A stretch of 64,000 nucleotides of DNA, from the NCBI GenBank assembly GCA_037074705.1, contig CM073591.1, positions 92,477,532 to 92,541,531 on the forward strand, read 5' to 3'. Within the stretch, counting starts at the first letter, position 1, and each line of letters starts with the position of its first letter. The notes under the pieces are model-generated. The model was not told the DNA's origin and did not search any database. It saw only the letters and a list, made by a program, of their open reading frames with translations. Source of the stretch: Zhengitettix transpicula. Its lineage: Eukaryota > Arthropoda > Insecta > Orthoptera > Tetrigidae. Position numbers and translations under genes: made by a program. Below, in pieces: positions 38,361 to 43,376 of this stretch.

Positions 38361-39778
38361 TATATATGTAGTGTGTATGTTTAAAAAATGAGCAAGGATG
38401 TGACATTATCAAAATAATTTGTATGGAAAGAAAGAAAAGAGAGAAATGGGGGTGGCTTATCTGAAATTGAAGCTCCTGACATAAGGAAGTTCAATTTTTA
38501 TGAAGCGTTAGCCTCCTTCTTCAGGAGAAAGAAGTTGCATTTCATGATCTGGCCAACATACATGGAATTCTCTCATGAAGAAGAGGGCTAATGCACAGAA
38601 AAATTTGAATGTCTAAGATCGTGACAAGCATTTAGTTTCAAGTAATCCCACATAATCCATTGGTTTAGTATTTCTATCCTGTCCATGTCAATCATTTTGT
38701 CAATGCCATATAAATCTTACATTTAAAATATATTTCTCAAGTCAGTAAGAATGTAGTTGTTTTATAATTTTTAACAACACATTTATTTAATCAGTCAATT
38801 TTACTGGATTATTATATTATGTACTAAAACATACTTTTTTGTAGGAAAATATTTCTTAGAATGTGATGGATCTTTTTAGGATTGTTTGAAATGGCTCTTC
38901 ATCATGCTCTGAGGTTGAGAGCCTCTTCATTTCACAGAATTTACAACATACATTTCTAATTATCAAATTTATATAGCTATTCTCTGCTGTAGTTTCCATC
39001 ACTGAGCTAACAATACCTGGATGTATTCTTGTTAGCAGGCTCCATTACTAATAATGCAAAAACATCCTAAAAGTTTGCTTCCAATTGAAATATACATTGG
39101 AGATTTGAAATCACAAAATGTTGCTTTTTTTAAAAAAATATAAAGACTTTCCTCTAGTTTTGAAGTTAATTGACAATAATGTGGAATCTTGTTCATAAAG
39201 ATATTTGATATAAGTTCACTTCTATTTCCATGTCAATCAATTTTGATTTTTTCCAAGAATAAAATTTATAATAAGATCAACCTTGATATAAATTGTCATT
39301 TTTGAGTTTGTCAAAGTAAAATTGACATATCCTATCAATTTTTATTTGATAAATTGTAATTAATAAAACTTTAATTTATCCCTTTCAAAAATATAGAAAT
39401 CCTCATTGTTATGTGTCAAACACTTGAAAAATTATTCCTTTATATGTTTTAGAATCAGATTCATTAGATGGAAATGGCAATATGTTTTTGCATATCTGCT
39501 TTTACATATCCTTCACCTTACCCCAGAAGAAAACTTGTTTACATATAAAGATGACTGTTGACAACTGAAGCCAGTAAAAACATTACTGAATACATTGTAA
39601 ATATTTTTAAGTCACGACATACGTCGGAAATAATGTATCTAGTTATGAATATCGGTTAGTGGTTGGTAAATATTTATTTTGACAGTTTATTTAGAACATT
39701 TCACATACCTGTTTTATTGACGGAAGTGCTGGTTTCGTCTTTGCTACCTTCAGCCGATTCTCCCATCACAGCCTCCAT
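7925..39778 (-). CDS. row: Row/POGZ-like multi-zinc-finger protein with AT-hook and SUMO-interaction-like motifs (whole gene, seven coding exons)
   Basis: Joining 39778-39709, 29865-26665, 22040-21952, 13318-13151, 9374-9177, 9105-8878 and 8797-7925 gives 4827 nt, or 1608 residues plus stop, with every border GT/AG and every phase consistent. Visible parts are: an acidic tract near residues 268-290; the conserved-looking MYVVEAPSFIVPYVYEKPP at about 655; zinc fingers at about 896-982 (CEYC, CNFC, CPNC); an AT-hook ARGRGRPPL near 1055; C2H2 fingers starting at Cys 1234, 1272, 1313, 1345 and 1434, plus a CKLEECPTC cluster; and VIELSDDE and VIELEDSP near 1497 and 1540. Family assignment to Drosophila Row and vertebrate POGZ is from memory of finger order. 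Those proteins are nuclear and associate with HP1 complexes, so a chromatin role is inferred. No signal peptide or membrane segment is seen. Confidence 0.82.
8878..9105 (-). CDS. row: Zinc-finger gene, coding exon 6
   Basis: This 228-bp, phase 0 to 0 exon completes the finger begun in exon 5 (DLEQLRNHMQWIH), carries a full classical finger (CQKCQFRFFTDQGLERHLLG, then SH), and ends CPVCGR. CPVCGR is the first half of a finger finished in exon 7. The flanking introns are only 71 and 80 bp, in contrast to the multi-kilobase introns upstream. Confidence 0.88.
9177..9374 (-). CDS. row: Zinc-finger gene, coding exon 5
   Basis: This 198-bp, phase 0 to 0 exon lies between CTAAAATAG and GTAAGT. It begins STHSKNPAAKLLQQPSISIT and ends FVICEICDGYIK. 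That end is the cysteine half of a zinc finger whose histidine half is in exon 6, which strongly supports the junction across the 71-bp intron. Confidence 0.85.
9375..13150 (-). other. Intron 4 of the zinc-finger gene
   Basis: 3776 bp, mostly AT-rich sequence with no further exon recognisable by finger motifs. Family A arms occupy about 9465-9680. The plus-strand ORF at 9728-9940 and the minus-strand ORF overlapping it have no recognisable similarity. Confidence 0.6.
9465..9680. repeat. Family A-like fold-back, diverged
   Basis: CGAGCCTCTTTCTTCGGGAG (9486) and CTGAAGGAAGAGGCTTATGC (9554) are inverted partners around a TGTGCCAGTTAACTGGCACA palindrome at 9520-9539. The tail ends with TGACAATGTTTATAATATAT, a decayed version of the family A tail. 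Confidence 0.5.
13151..13318 (-). CDS. row: Zinc-finger gene, coding exon 4
   Basis: This 168-bp, phase 0 to 0 exon has acceptor TGTTCTAG and donor GTAATG. It encodes 56 residues rich in Met, Pro, Gly and Ser (MVPGANQMMPMMPGGVPSIP at the start). It is a symmetric exon, so it could be skipped without frame change. The sequence looks like a flexible low-complexity linker between the two finger blocks. Confidence 0.8.
13690..13978. mobile_element. Family A fold-back element
   Basis: A (TA)n tract at 13693-13712 is followed by the left arm (GACTTACATGAAATCAATAG, then AGAGGACCTGAGTCCCCTTC). The right arm is its inverse (AAGGTCCTCGAAAGTTTATA, then AATTGATTTCAGGTAAGTTG), ending in CTCTCTTTCTTACCC and another short (TA)n tract. 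The arms are imperfect, so the copy is older than those at 5.3 and 24 kb. Confidence 0.7.
15560..16156 (-). pseudogene. Internally deleted DDE (Tc1/mariner-type) transposon remnant
   Basis: On the minus strand, 16000-15830 translates in broken form as SPDSLCINYFLWEHLKAIIY and IPVDLIEYLNYPV. This corresponds to the last catalytic region (SPDL..DYFLWG.LK) of an IS630/Tc1-mariner type transposase. The outer end GGGTGTTTCTAAAGACGTC (16130-16148, complement) looks like a terminal inverted repeat. The block AGGAATGCACGGTCGGAAAT at about 15610 is mirrored by the complement of about 16075-16090. A half copy of family B (about 15686-15780) sits inside. Confidence 0.5.
15686..15780 (+). repeat. Family B half element
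   Basis: GAAACGTTGTGTGGAATTTA, then TATCATCACTTATTTTGTCC and GTATTTGGCTATTTTG, is the family B arm in plus orientation without its partner. Confidence 0.6.
16220..16520. repeat. Family A-related arms
   Basis: ATACCATCTCCTGAAGAGG at 16223 and TCCTGAGCAAGGGGGCTGAG with CCTAGAAATTTTGACT at 16381-16428 are family A head motifs. CTGTCCTTTTAATTTGGTTT and GATAATGTCACATCATCCTT are its tail. A (TA)n tract begins at 16531. Confidence 0.5.
16531..16600. repeat. (TA)n(CA)n microsatellite
   Basis: About 52 bp of TA followed by CA repeats, directly after a family A copy. Confidence 0.95.
17065..18293 (-). mobile_element. mariner-like transposon with both ends, transposase decayed
   Basis: The 1229-bp element is bounded by TA on both sides (17063-17064 and 18294-18295). 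Its inverted ends are CAAGGTGTGCCCGAAAAGTT, then CGGTGAAT on the left and CAAGGTGCACTTTAAAAGTT, then CGGTGAAT on the right. The transposase reads on the minus strand. An upstream block at 17827-17615 has ITGDETWCYQYN (first catalytic Asp). A second block at 17561-17253 has HDNTRPHTAI (second Asp) and YSPDMAP. The blocks are in different frames, and stops occur before them. Where the third Asp of a mariner triad is expected (APxD), the sequence reads APAM, so that residue is lost. Complete ends with a broken gene indicate a dead or cross-mobilised copy. Confidence 0.9.
18580..18740 (+). repeat. Family A half element
   Basis: A (TG)n(TA)n tract at about 18579-18605 is followed by ACTGGACCAACTATTAATT-type and ATTTCAGGTAAGTTGACC sequence. 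It continues as CTCTCTCTGTTTTCTATCC and a GATGCCGTCACATTTTCC tail. Only the plus-orientation arm is present. Confidence 0.6.
20170..20360. repeat. Family A fragment
   Basis: GATTTACCTTAAATCGATAG (20191) and TTTTTTAGGGCCAGAACCCC with CCCTTCTTCG are the minus-orientation arm. AGACGGGAACAATTGACACC with CTCTGTCTCTCTC is the remainder of a truncated partner. Confidence 0.5.
20361..21951. other. Intronic sequence without recognised content
   Basis: AT-rich. A slightly GC-richer patch at 21140-21220 (TTGCCATTTGCTGCCCCCAT and on) may be an old transposon piece, but I could not identify a family. Confidence 0.35.
21952..22040 (-). CDS. row: Zinc-finger gene, coding exon 3
   Basis: The 89-bp exon follows TTTCTTTCAG and precedes GTAAGC. 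It accepts phase 1 from exon 2 and ends in phase 0, encoding MLYRQSVQPSQSQVLLPATY and a Q-rich end (QISGNQIYQ). Because it converts phase, skipping it would break the frame. The segment is Gln-rich without a domain I recognise. Confidence 0.8.
22897..22958. repeat. 31-bp direct tandem duplication
   Basis: Two back-to-back identical copies starting GTTGGTGAAAAATTAAAAAC, then TATTTGTAAGA. Confidence 0.95.
23027..23137 (+). pseudogene. Penelope-like reverse transcriptase fragment
   Basis: The 37 codons read GLMYALPKIQKPDISFRIII, then ASPDSPLHDISSYIQNM. Penelope-type reverse transcriptases carry a diagnostic YGLPKIHKP...RPIVSS..SP.Y..S..L block, and this aligns with it position by position. Flanking sequence no longer continues in frame. 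It is a short relic, identified from one motif only. Confidence 0.5.
23901..24725. mobile_element. Large, young family A fold-back element
   Basis: The left arm is 23901-24138 and the right arm about 24489-24725. They are near-perfect inverted copies of about 238 bp, around a 350-bp loop. Each arm runs from TATTGGTATGGAAAGGATAG through GGTTGTGGCTTACCTGAAAG, the CCTGAAGAAGGAGGCTGAG head (complement) and GTGCACCGGCCAGCTGCGG, to CTTTCTCTCTCAGG. The loop holds a TG/GT-rich tract near 24377-24400. It lies in intron 2. Overlapping ORFs on both strands arise from the symmetry. A (TA)n tract follows immediately. Confidence 0.9.
24723..24764. repeat. (TA)n microsatellite
   Basis: About 40 bp of uninterrupted TA at the right end of the fold-back element. 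Confidence 0.95.
25235..25548. repeat. 157-bp direct tandem duplication
   Basis: Unit 1 (25235-25391) and unit 2 (25392-25548) both begin ATGAATAACAACTACTTAAT and end CACATTACTTCCAGAATCAA plus TA. They differ at only a few bases (for example ATATG/TTTG and CCCTT/CCATT), so the duplication is recent. It sits at the upstream edge of the LINE fragment. Confidence 0.92.
25549..26200 (+). pseudogene. Jockey-like non-LTR retrotransposon 3' end
   Basis: Plus-strand translation gives a broken version of RKSPISLSTNRLLYLSII, then NKILRLISNSPWYLRN and VSPNFYLNS. This is the region after the reverse transcriptase palm typical of jockey-type LINE ORF2 (usually Y...P.W......Q.KFLR.I..APW..RN). Stops interrupt it. 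The downstream part to CTTCAAGACCCCAAGTTTAC matches the inverted copy at 34.1-34.8 kb. Confidence 0.65.
26200..26560. other. End of intron 2 adjacent to exon 2
   Basis: AT-rich intronic sequence with no feature recognised. The exon 2 reading frame continues past the donor to 26561 but is intron there. Confidence 0.4.
26665..29865 (-). CDS. row: Zinc-finger gene, coding exon 2 (large exon: acidic, proline-rich, first fingers, AT-hook)
   Basis: This 3201-bp exon starts after TTTAATGTTTCAG and ends at CAAG before GTAAGC. It encodes about 1067 residues. The first 480 or so are Ser/Asn/Asp/Glu-rich and probably disordered, including an E-run encoded by a (GAA)n-like tract at about 29095-29125. 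Basic patches RRSSRNLNKQK and KIKKARKS look like nuclear localisation signals. A proline-rich stretch (APPPPPQPQ) precedes the conserved YEKPPIKPLKEF block and a charged, helix-prone KEKLEKEK region. Three zinc fingers follow, then ARGRGRPP, an AT-hook expected to bind AT-rich minor groove. Short plus-strand ORFs here are antisense shadows. Confidence 0.92.
30350..30495 (+). repeat. Family B half element
   Basis: TTGTCAACTGACAAGTGCAG, then TTGTGTCACTCTAGGCTCTT, CACCTGAAGAAATGGACAAG and CCCAGAAACATTGTGTGG. It ends ATTTATTTTGTCTGTATTTG. Confidence 0.75.
30972..31015. repeat. (TG)n(TA)n microsatellite
   Basis: GTGTGTGTG followed by about 35 bp of TA, directly left of a family A fold-back. Confidence 0.95.
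31016..31325. mobile_element. Family A fold-back element
   Basis: The left arm starts AACACATTTGGATAGGAAAT and includes CAACTTACCTGAAATCAGTA and TCGAGGGCCTGAGTCC. The right arm returns with CCTGACGAAGGGGCTCAGG, CCCGAAAATTTGAA, CCGGTAAGTCGGCATC and CTCTCTTTCCTATCC, then TGTGATATATATATATA. On the gene's strand the left arm presents an intact TTTCAG/GTAAGTTG junction. Confidence 0.85.
32690..32860 (+). repeat. Family B copy, diverged
   Basis: ATTGATGATGTAAATACCAC and TTTGTCAACTGTGAC lead to CTCCTGACAAAAGGATAATG and CAGAAACGTTGTGTGG. It ends TTTTTATATCATCAG. Confidence 0.6.
33780..33970. mobile_element. Family B fold-back element
   Basis: AATAAGAAAGATAGACAATT, then AAAAGTGATAATATAAATAC and CACACAACGTTTCTGGG, return as CCCCAGAAACGTGTGG, ATTTATATTCATCACTTTTT and TGAATTGGCTATATCTCTTA. 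Overlapping minus-strand ORFs in two frames are symmetry artefacts. Confidence 0.8.
34130..34860 (-). pseudogene. Jockey-like non-LTR retrotransposon 3' end, inverted copy
   Basis: The minus-strand frame at 34836-34543 contains LKQLFPLLSRKSPISLSTNR, then LFYLSIIHTIRSYSCTIW, NKILKLISNSPWYLRN and SISPNFYLNS. It is the same ORF2 C-terminal region as the copy at 25.5-26.2 kb. The match continues downstream to about 34150 (AAACTTTGGGTCTTGAAGAT on the plus strand). This copy keeps a longer open frame than its partner but is truncated. Confidence 0.7.
34861..36270. other. Intronic sequence without recognised content
   Basis: AT-rich with short random ORFs. ATGGATAAATTTAACAAACT at 36068 and the complementary AGTTTGTTAAATTCATCCAT at 36177 form a loose inverted repeat of unknown origin. 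Confidence 0.4.
36290..36510. mobile_element. Family A fold-back element, short
   Basis: The left arm is GGCATGCCTGAAATTGAAGC with AATTTTTGGAGACACTCAGC. It is answered by GCCTCCGAAAATTTGAAGAA, GCTTCAATTTTAGGTATG and CATCTCTCTTTCCTTACC, then the tail TTTTGACAAAATCATATCCT. The loop is almost absent. Confidence 0.75.
36838..36945. mobile_element. Minimal family B fold-back (about 105 bp)
   Basis: The arm TGAATAAGAAAAATAGCCAA, then TTCAGACAAAAGTGAT (36839-36874), is matched by ATCACTTTTTTGTCTGAATT, then GGCTATTTTTCTTATTCA (36905-36942). The centre is CCCAGAAACGTTGTGTGG. Perfect but for one or two bases in the arms; it looks like a solo-ended derivative of the family. Confidence 0.85.
37250..37690. 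repeat. Family A-related fold-back, diverged
   Basis: AGGCATTAGTCAACCTCAGG and GTCGGCCAGTGGCGGAGTG lead to CCCTGAGAAAAGAGGCAACA, CCTCCAAACATTTGAAGAAC and TTCAATTTCAGATGAACCAC. It closes with CTCTTTCCTTTCCATAC and the tail TATTTTGACAATGTGAAATC. The minus-strand 94-codon ORF here is inside the repeat. Confidence 0.55.
37691..38110. repeat. Family A composite (head-to-head arms)
   Basis: ATCCTGAAGAAGTGGGCTC and TTCCCGAAAACTGGAA, then TTGATTTCAGATAAATGG, are one plus arm. GGCTTACCAGAAATTGAAAA and TTCAGAGGCGTCAGCC are a minus arm. CTGCCTGAAGGAGCTTAGG, ACTTAAGGTTAAGTCACC and CTCTTTCCTATCC with the tail TTTGACAATGTCATAACACC are a second plus arm. Three partial units are therefore joined here. Confidence 0.55.
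38160..38300 (+). repeat. Family A tail
   Basis: TACTTAAATTTCAGGTAAGC, then CTCTCTCTCTTTCCTTTCC and ATACAAAGATCACAATTA, are the 3' half of a family A unit running into (TA)n. Confidence 0.6.
38299..38361. repeat. (TA)n(CA)n microsatellite
   Basis: About 45 bp of TA followed by CA repeats, between two family A units. Confidence 0.95.
38385..38720. mobile_element. Family A fold-back, diverged
   Basis: GGATGTGACATTATCAAAAT and GGCTTATCTGAAATTGAAGC with GCGTTAGCCTCCTTCTTCAG form the left arm. ATGAAGAAGAGGGCTAATGC and GAAAAATTTGAATGTC with AATCATTTTGTCAATGCC form the right arm. Confidence 0.6.
39709..39778 (-). CDS. row: Zinc-finger gene, coding exon 1 (start)
   Basis: The start codon at 39778-39776 begins MEAVMGESAEGSKDETSTSV, and the exon ends in CAG before GTATGTGA. 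It leaves one base (G), completed by GT of exon 2 to give Gly. I chose this start because it is the first ATG in a frame that joins exactly to exon 2. A second in-frame Met lies four codons downstream. A non-coding exon further upstream is possible: GCCTTTAAG before GTTAG at about 39805 could be an acceptor, and GCGGTAAGCG near 40085 a donor. Confidence 0.75.
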
Positions 39779-40860
39779 CGGTGATAGAGAAACTTTCTAA
39801 CCTTAAAGGCAAATCAAGAATAGGTTATGTTAAGTAAAGTAAAATATTAATGTTTTATTATTCAAGATGGCGGGACATGTTTATACATATATGAATTTCT
39901 TATACGTTATGTTTTGTCTGCGAACATTAATGCGATATGTCATCAAGACCTATGGTGGACAGTGCTGGACATCATATTCTAAGTTATTAAAGTCTCAATT
40001 GACGTAATTGTGAGTTTTAAGTACGTGAAAAAAAAATCAATATTAGAGGAATCATTTCACTTTTAAAGATGCAACACGCTTACCGCGTCACACCTGCCTT
40101 AGGGGATTGGTATTAAGCCGATCGCCGAAAACGTAGCATTTATCGCTGATATTATTACACAAAACGCACTAAATAATCCAAACGACGCCATATTTTTACT
40201 TTTAGTGGATTGCACTATTCGCGCTTTTAACGAAACCACACATCATTTTACATTTTCTTCCAGCAGCATTTTCAGAATGACACCAAAAGCTTGGATAACT
40301 CGGTAGAGTGCAGCACCGCTGTTTAACCCAACACGTTGTATTAGTCAGGTTAGTTTCCCCAGTAGATGGCATGCCAATGTATTTCAAGCCGCACAATTCT
40401 ATTTCTTAAAATATTAACTAATAAAAAGTATTTAGGATTTAAAAGTATATTTACGTACATGTTCAACTTTCAACGAGTTGTCACTCAAACCATCTCAGTT
40501 TCCTGACCTCCCGCCATTTCCTGTTCTTCGCCAACAGAAGACTGATAGTAAAATTTTAAGGAGTAACAGGACTATTAAGAGAAGAAAAGTTACACGCCAC
40601 TAGAACGTTCTTCGGCAATATTATTTTCGATAAATTGTTAGTCACAATTCGAAATTTAATTTCACATGTTCACTAAACACCAATAAATAATCGTGCGACC
40701 TACAATAAAAATTTTTGTTCGTAACGTCACTAACCCTGTATAATGTAAAACTGCCAAGATGGCGCTTGTATATCACGTGACAGCAAAGAGTGACGTATTT
40801 TCAACATACGTGAACATGTAACAGGGTATAACGAGATGTATTGCCCCGTGATAAATAATA
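39779..40860 (-). promoter_or_regulatory. Probable promoter and 5' region of the zinc-finger gene
   Basis: Upstream of the start codon the sequence is richer in CpG than the surroundings. It holds AAGATGGCGGGA (39862), CCGCCATTTCC (40510), GACGCCATATT (40183) and CCAAGATGGCGCTTG (40752), which are YY1/initiator-like ATGGCG cores in both directions. A CACGTGA E-box (40774) and a TGACGTA CRE-like site (40790) follow. The arrangement fits a TATA-less housekeeping promoter. The start site cannot be fixed without transcript data. Confidence 0.45.
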
Positions 40861-41569
40861 TTTAGTAGCCTGTATGAACAATTATAGGAAACGTACAAAG
40901 TTTGTTCCTATTTTAGATTTCTTAATCAAATCATTAATGGGAATAATTAAGGGTGCGAATTTTTTAATTGTTGGGCAATCCAATTCTCGCAAAAACAAAC
41001 TATTCCCTGAAATAAACAGAAGTAAAAAAAACTAATTGATTGTTAGGTTGCAAGTATACCTCTCTGTTAAATTATTTTCACAGTTAGGCCGCGCACTTTA
41101 GCCCCATCGCACTTTCTTTTGTAGACACAATGATCTAAGACTAATGCAACAAAACAAACAAAAATTGGATTTATAGATTAGCTCCGTTAGATAAGGCACA
41201 ACGTGCGATGGCGGTTGAATTGATGTTATCCAGATGTATTTAAAGAACAATCGTTAATAAGTTTTTGAATTAAATGAAATGTTATGTTAAAAATACTGTT
41301 TCGAACTTTAACGTCATGTATATTGAAAGCTCCAACATACTTTCCTTCTCCCAACCCCCCTCCTCCCAATCAATATTTTAATATTCTCTTTCGTACGGTA
41401 ATAACAGTGCCGTTTGAGTTCGGTACTTATTTCATAGACGTTGTTTTTATGTTGTTTACTATATCAAAGTTATGAAGCAAAAGTTACTCTATTTATAATA
41501 TTAATGCGGCGCAAGACAGAAATTCGTTCAGAATATAATTTATTTAGTCAATTTTGTAGCATCATTTGC
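40861..41569. other. Intergenic
   Basis: No gene recognised. A short T-rich ORF at 41284-41475 has biased composition and no known motif. Confidence 0.4.
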
Positions 41570-42025
41570 AGTCAAGGGTCGATCAATTAGAAAAACACAT
41601 TATTTTGGGTTGATTCATTTATATTTCTCAACATAATCTCTTAACAGCTAGATAGACTTCATTCAGCGATTCTACAACATTTTCACACCGTCCAAAAATT
41701 ACCTAAGTTTTAGGAATGTCCTCAAAAACAGGCTTTTGCAATGATCTCGTTCGACGAGTTTTTCAGTTTAGGAAATAGAAAAAGGTATTGGGGAGTGGGG
41801 GGGTGGGGGTGGAAGAGATTATGTTGGATGTGGCAACAGTTCGAACTTAATTCAACTATTTTTCTTCATCGAAACTGCTGTACAAGTGTGCGTCTTGATG
41901 GAAAATCAGTTTCTTCTTGGCCAAATGTGGACGTTTTTCTTTGGCTTGGTTCGAGCTGACCAATAACAATTGATAATAGTCTTCACTTGGTGTTCGTCCT
42001 TTTTCTAAATAGTCGGTGCGGATTT
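41570..42025 (-). pseudogene. mariner-like transposase relic, 3' half
   Basis: Read on the minus strand from about 42000, broken frames give KRPHLAKKK-like RPHLAKKKLIFHQDAH (the second Asp region, usually FHQDNA). They then give VELSSNCCH, LFPKLKNSSNEII and NVVESLNEVYLAVKRLC, which follow the order of a mariner transposase C terminus. Several frame breaks and a G-rich insertion near 41780-41815, where YSPDLAP would be expected. No ends could be defined. Confidence 0.55.
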
Positions 42026-42037
42026 TCTTTTATAGTA

Positions 42038-42702
42038 ACAGGCTATATGAGGGTAATCCACGTGGTGGGAACTCCCCTTTAATAGCATAGGAAGGGATTT
42101 GAAATGTGGGATGCGGAAGGGCAGAGGAAGGTAGCCAATAGTTAGCTAGGGCCCCCAGGCTATGGTTTAAGGATCCTACCCGGCATTCACATAAAAGTGA
42201 TGTAGGACAAACTTCAGAAAACCTGCATCAGGTAGGTCGAGCAGTAGGTACTTGTCCCACGCCCTTCCGTTGGCGGGAGAGGGGTTTGCTATGGGGACGC
42301 AGGGGACATTCCCTTCCCTTCCCGGCATTCACATAAAAGTGATGTAGGACAAACTCCAGAAAACCTGCATCAGGTAGGTCGAGCAGTAGGTACTTGTCCC
42401 ACGCCCTTCCGTTGGCGGGAGAGGGGTTTGCTATGGGGACGCAGGGGACATTCCCTTCTCCGTGCCTCGACCAGTTGAGGAAGCAGCTGGCCGACTATTC
42501 CAATGAGAACACCGAACAACTCTTACCGTATGCCCAAGGTCTGTGACCCCGGAATATAACCTCTCAAAACAGGCCGAGGTGCCTCGGCTTGTGGGAGCCG
42601 TAGTTCAAAAACGGAGAGATAAAAGGCATCCCTAAAGGTAGCCCTCACTATCTCTCCAGAAAGGTTCACCTAAGTGTCCAGGACAAACCATTTTGGAAGG
42701 GT
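42038..42702 (+). repeat. GC-rich unclassified repeat, unit 1 (with internal 142-bp duplication)
   Basis: Starts ACAGGCTATATGAGGGTAAT, then CCACGTGGTGGGAACTCCCC. It continues through GGTCTGTGACCCCGGAA, CAGGCCGAGGTGCCTCGGC and CCAGGACAAACCATTTTGG. It is far more GC- and CpG-rich than the host sequence. Positions 42181-42322 and 42323-42464 are near-identical direct repeats (both start CGGCATTCACATAAAAGTGA). No reading frame is shared among copies, so I do not call a protein. Confidence 0.8.
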
Positions 42703-43020
42703 GACAGGCTACATGAGGGTAATCCACGTGGTGGCAACTCCCCTTTAATATCATAGGAAGGGGTTTGAAAGGGGGGATGCGGAAGGGTAGAGGAAGGTAG
42801 TCAAGGGTTAACTAGGGCCCCCGGGCTGTAGTTTAAGGATATTACCCGGCATACGCCTTAAAGTGAAGCAGGACAAACCATAGAAAAACCTGCATCAGGT
42901 AGGCCGGGCATTTTGTACATGTTCCACGCCCTTCAGATAGAGGGAGAAGAGTTTGCTGATGGGACGCAGCATTCCCTTCTCCATACCTCGACCAGTTTAG
43001 GAGGCAGCTGCCGATTGAAT
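42703..43020 (+). repeat. GC-rich unclassified repeat, unit 2 (truncated)
   Basis: Follows unit 1 head to tail, beginning GACAGGCTACATGAGGGTAA. It stops after CCTCGACCAGTTTAGGAGGC, losing the second half. It contains only one copy of the segment duplicated in unit 1. Confidence 0.8.
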
Positions 43021-43376
43021 CCCAAAATCATTCAAGATGGCGTTTAAACTGAGAGAATACGTGATAGCACAATCGAAAATATTTTTCGTATAATATTGAA
43101 ACCACTGGGGCATGTGATATGCCTGTAGACTCATCAAGTTCGCGCATTTTGACTTGTTCACTCAATACGGTGTTCATCACTTGTGGATGTCCAAACTTGT
43201 TTAAACGCAGTAGCCCAATTATAAACTTTTTTAAAAATTTCGAATAGAAAATTCACTGCCCCAAACTCGTTTTTTTCATTGTTTTAGAACAACACAAATT
43301 ATTTGCTTTGGTAGTAAAGAAACGCACATAATCTTTTATTTTTTTCGTATTTCACATTGTGCTTGGAAATAAGCAC
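43021..43376. other. Intergenic
   Basis: Single-copy looking sequence with one AAGATGGCG core at 43035; no gene recognised. Confidence 0.35.

Larger units (their letters stand above)
29866..39708 (-). other. Intron 1 of the zinc-finger gene
   Basis: 9843 bp. Contains family B copies (30.4, 32.7, 33.8 and 36.8 kb), family A copies (31.0, 36.3, 37.3-38.1 and 38.4 kb) and a LINE tail (34.1-34.8 kb). Stretches 31.4-32.65, 34.9-36.2 and 38.7-39.7 kb hold nothing I recognise. Confidence 0.65.

Noticed and set aside
5217..38361. Regularly repeated family A units as a CRISPR-like array or satellite
   Set aside because: Spacing is irregular, units are long and in both orientations, and the genome is eukaryotic; they are dispersed mobile repeats.
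40202..40396. 64-codon minus-strand ORF upstream of the zinc-finger gene
   Set aside because: No motif, no splice connection in frame, and located in the presumed promoter region.
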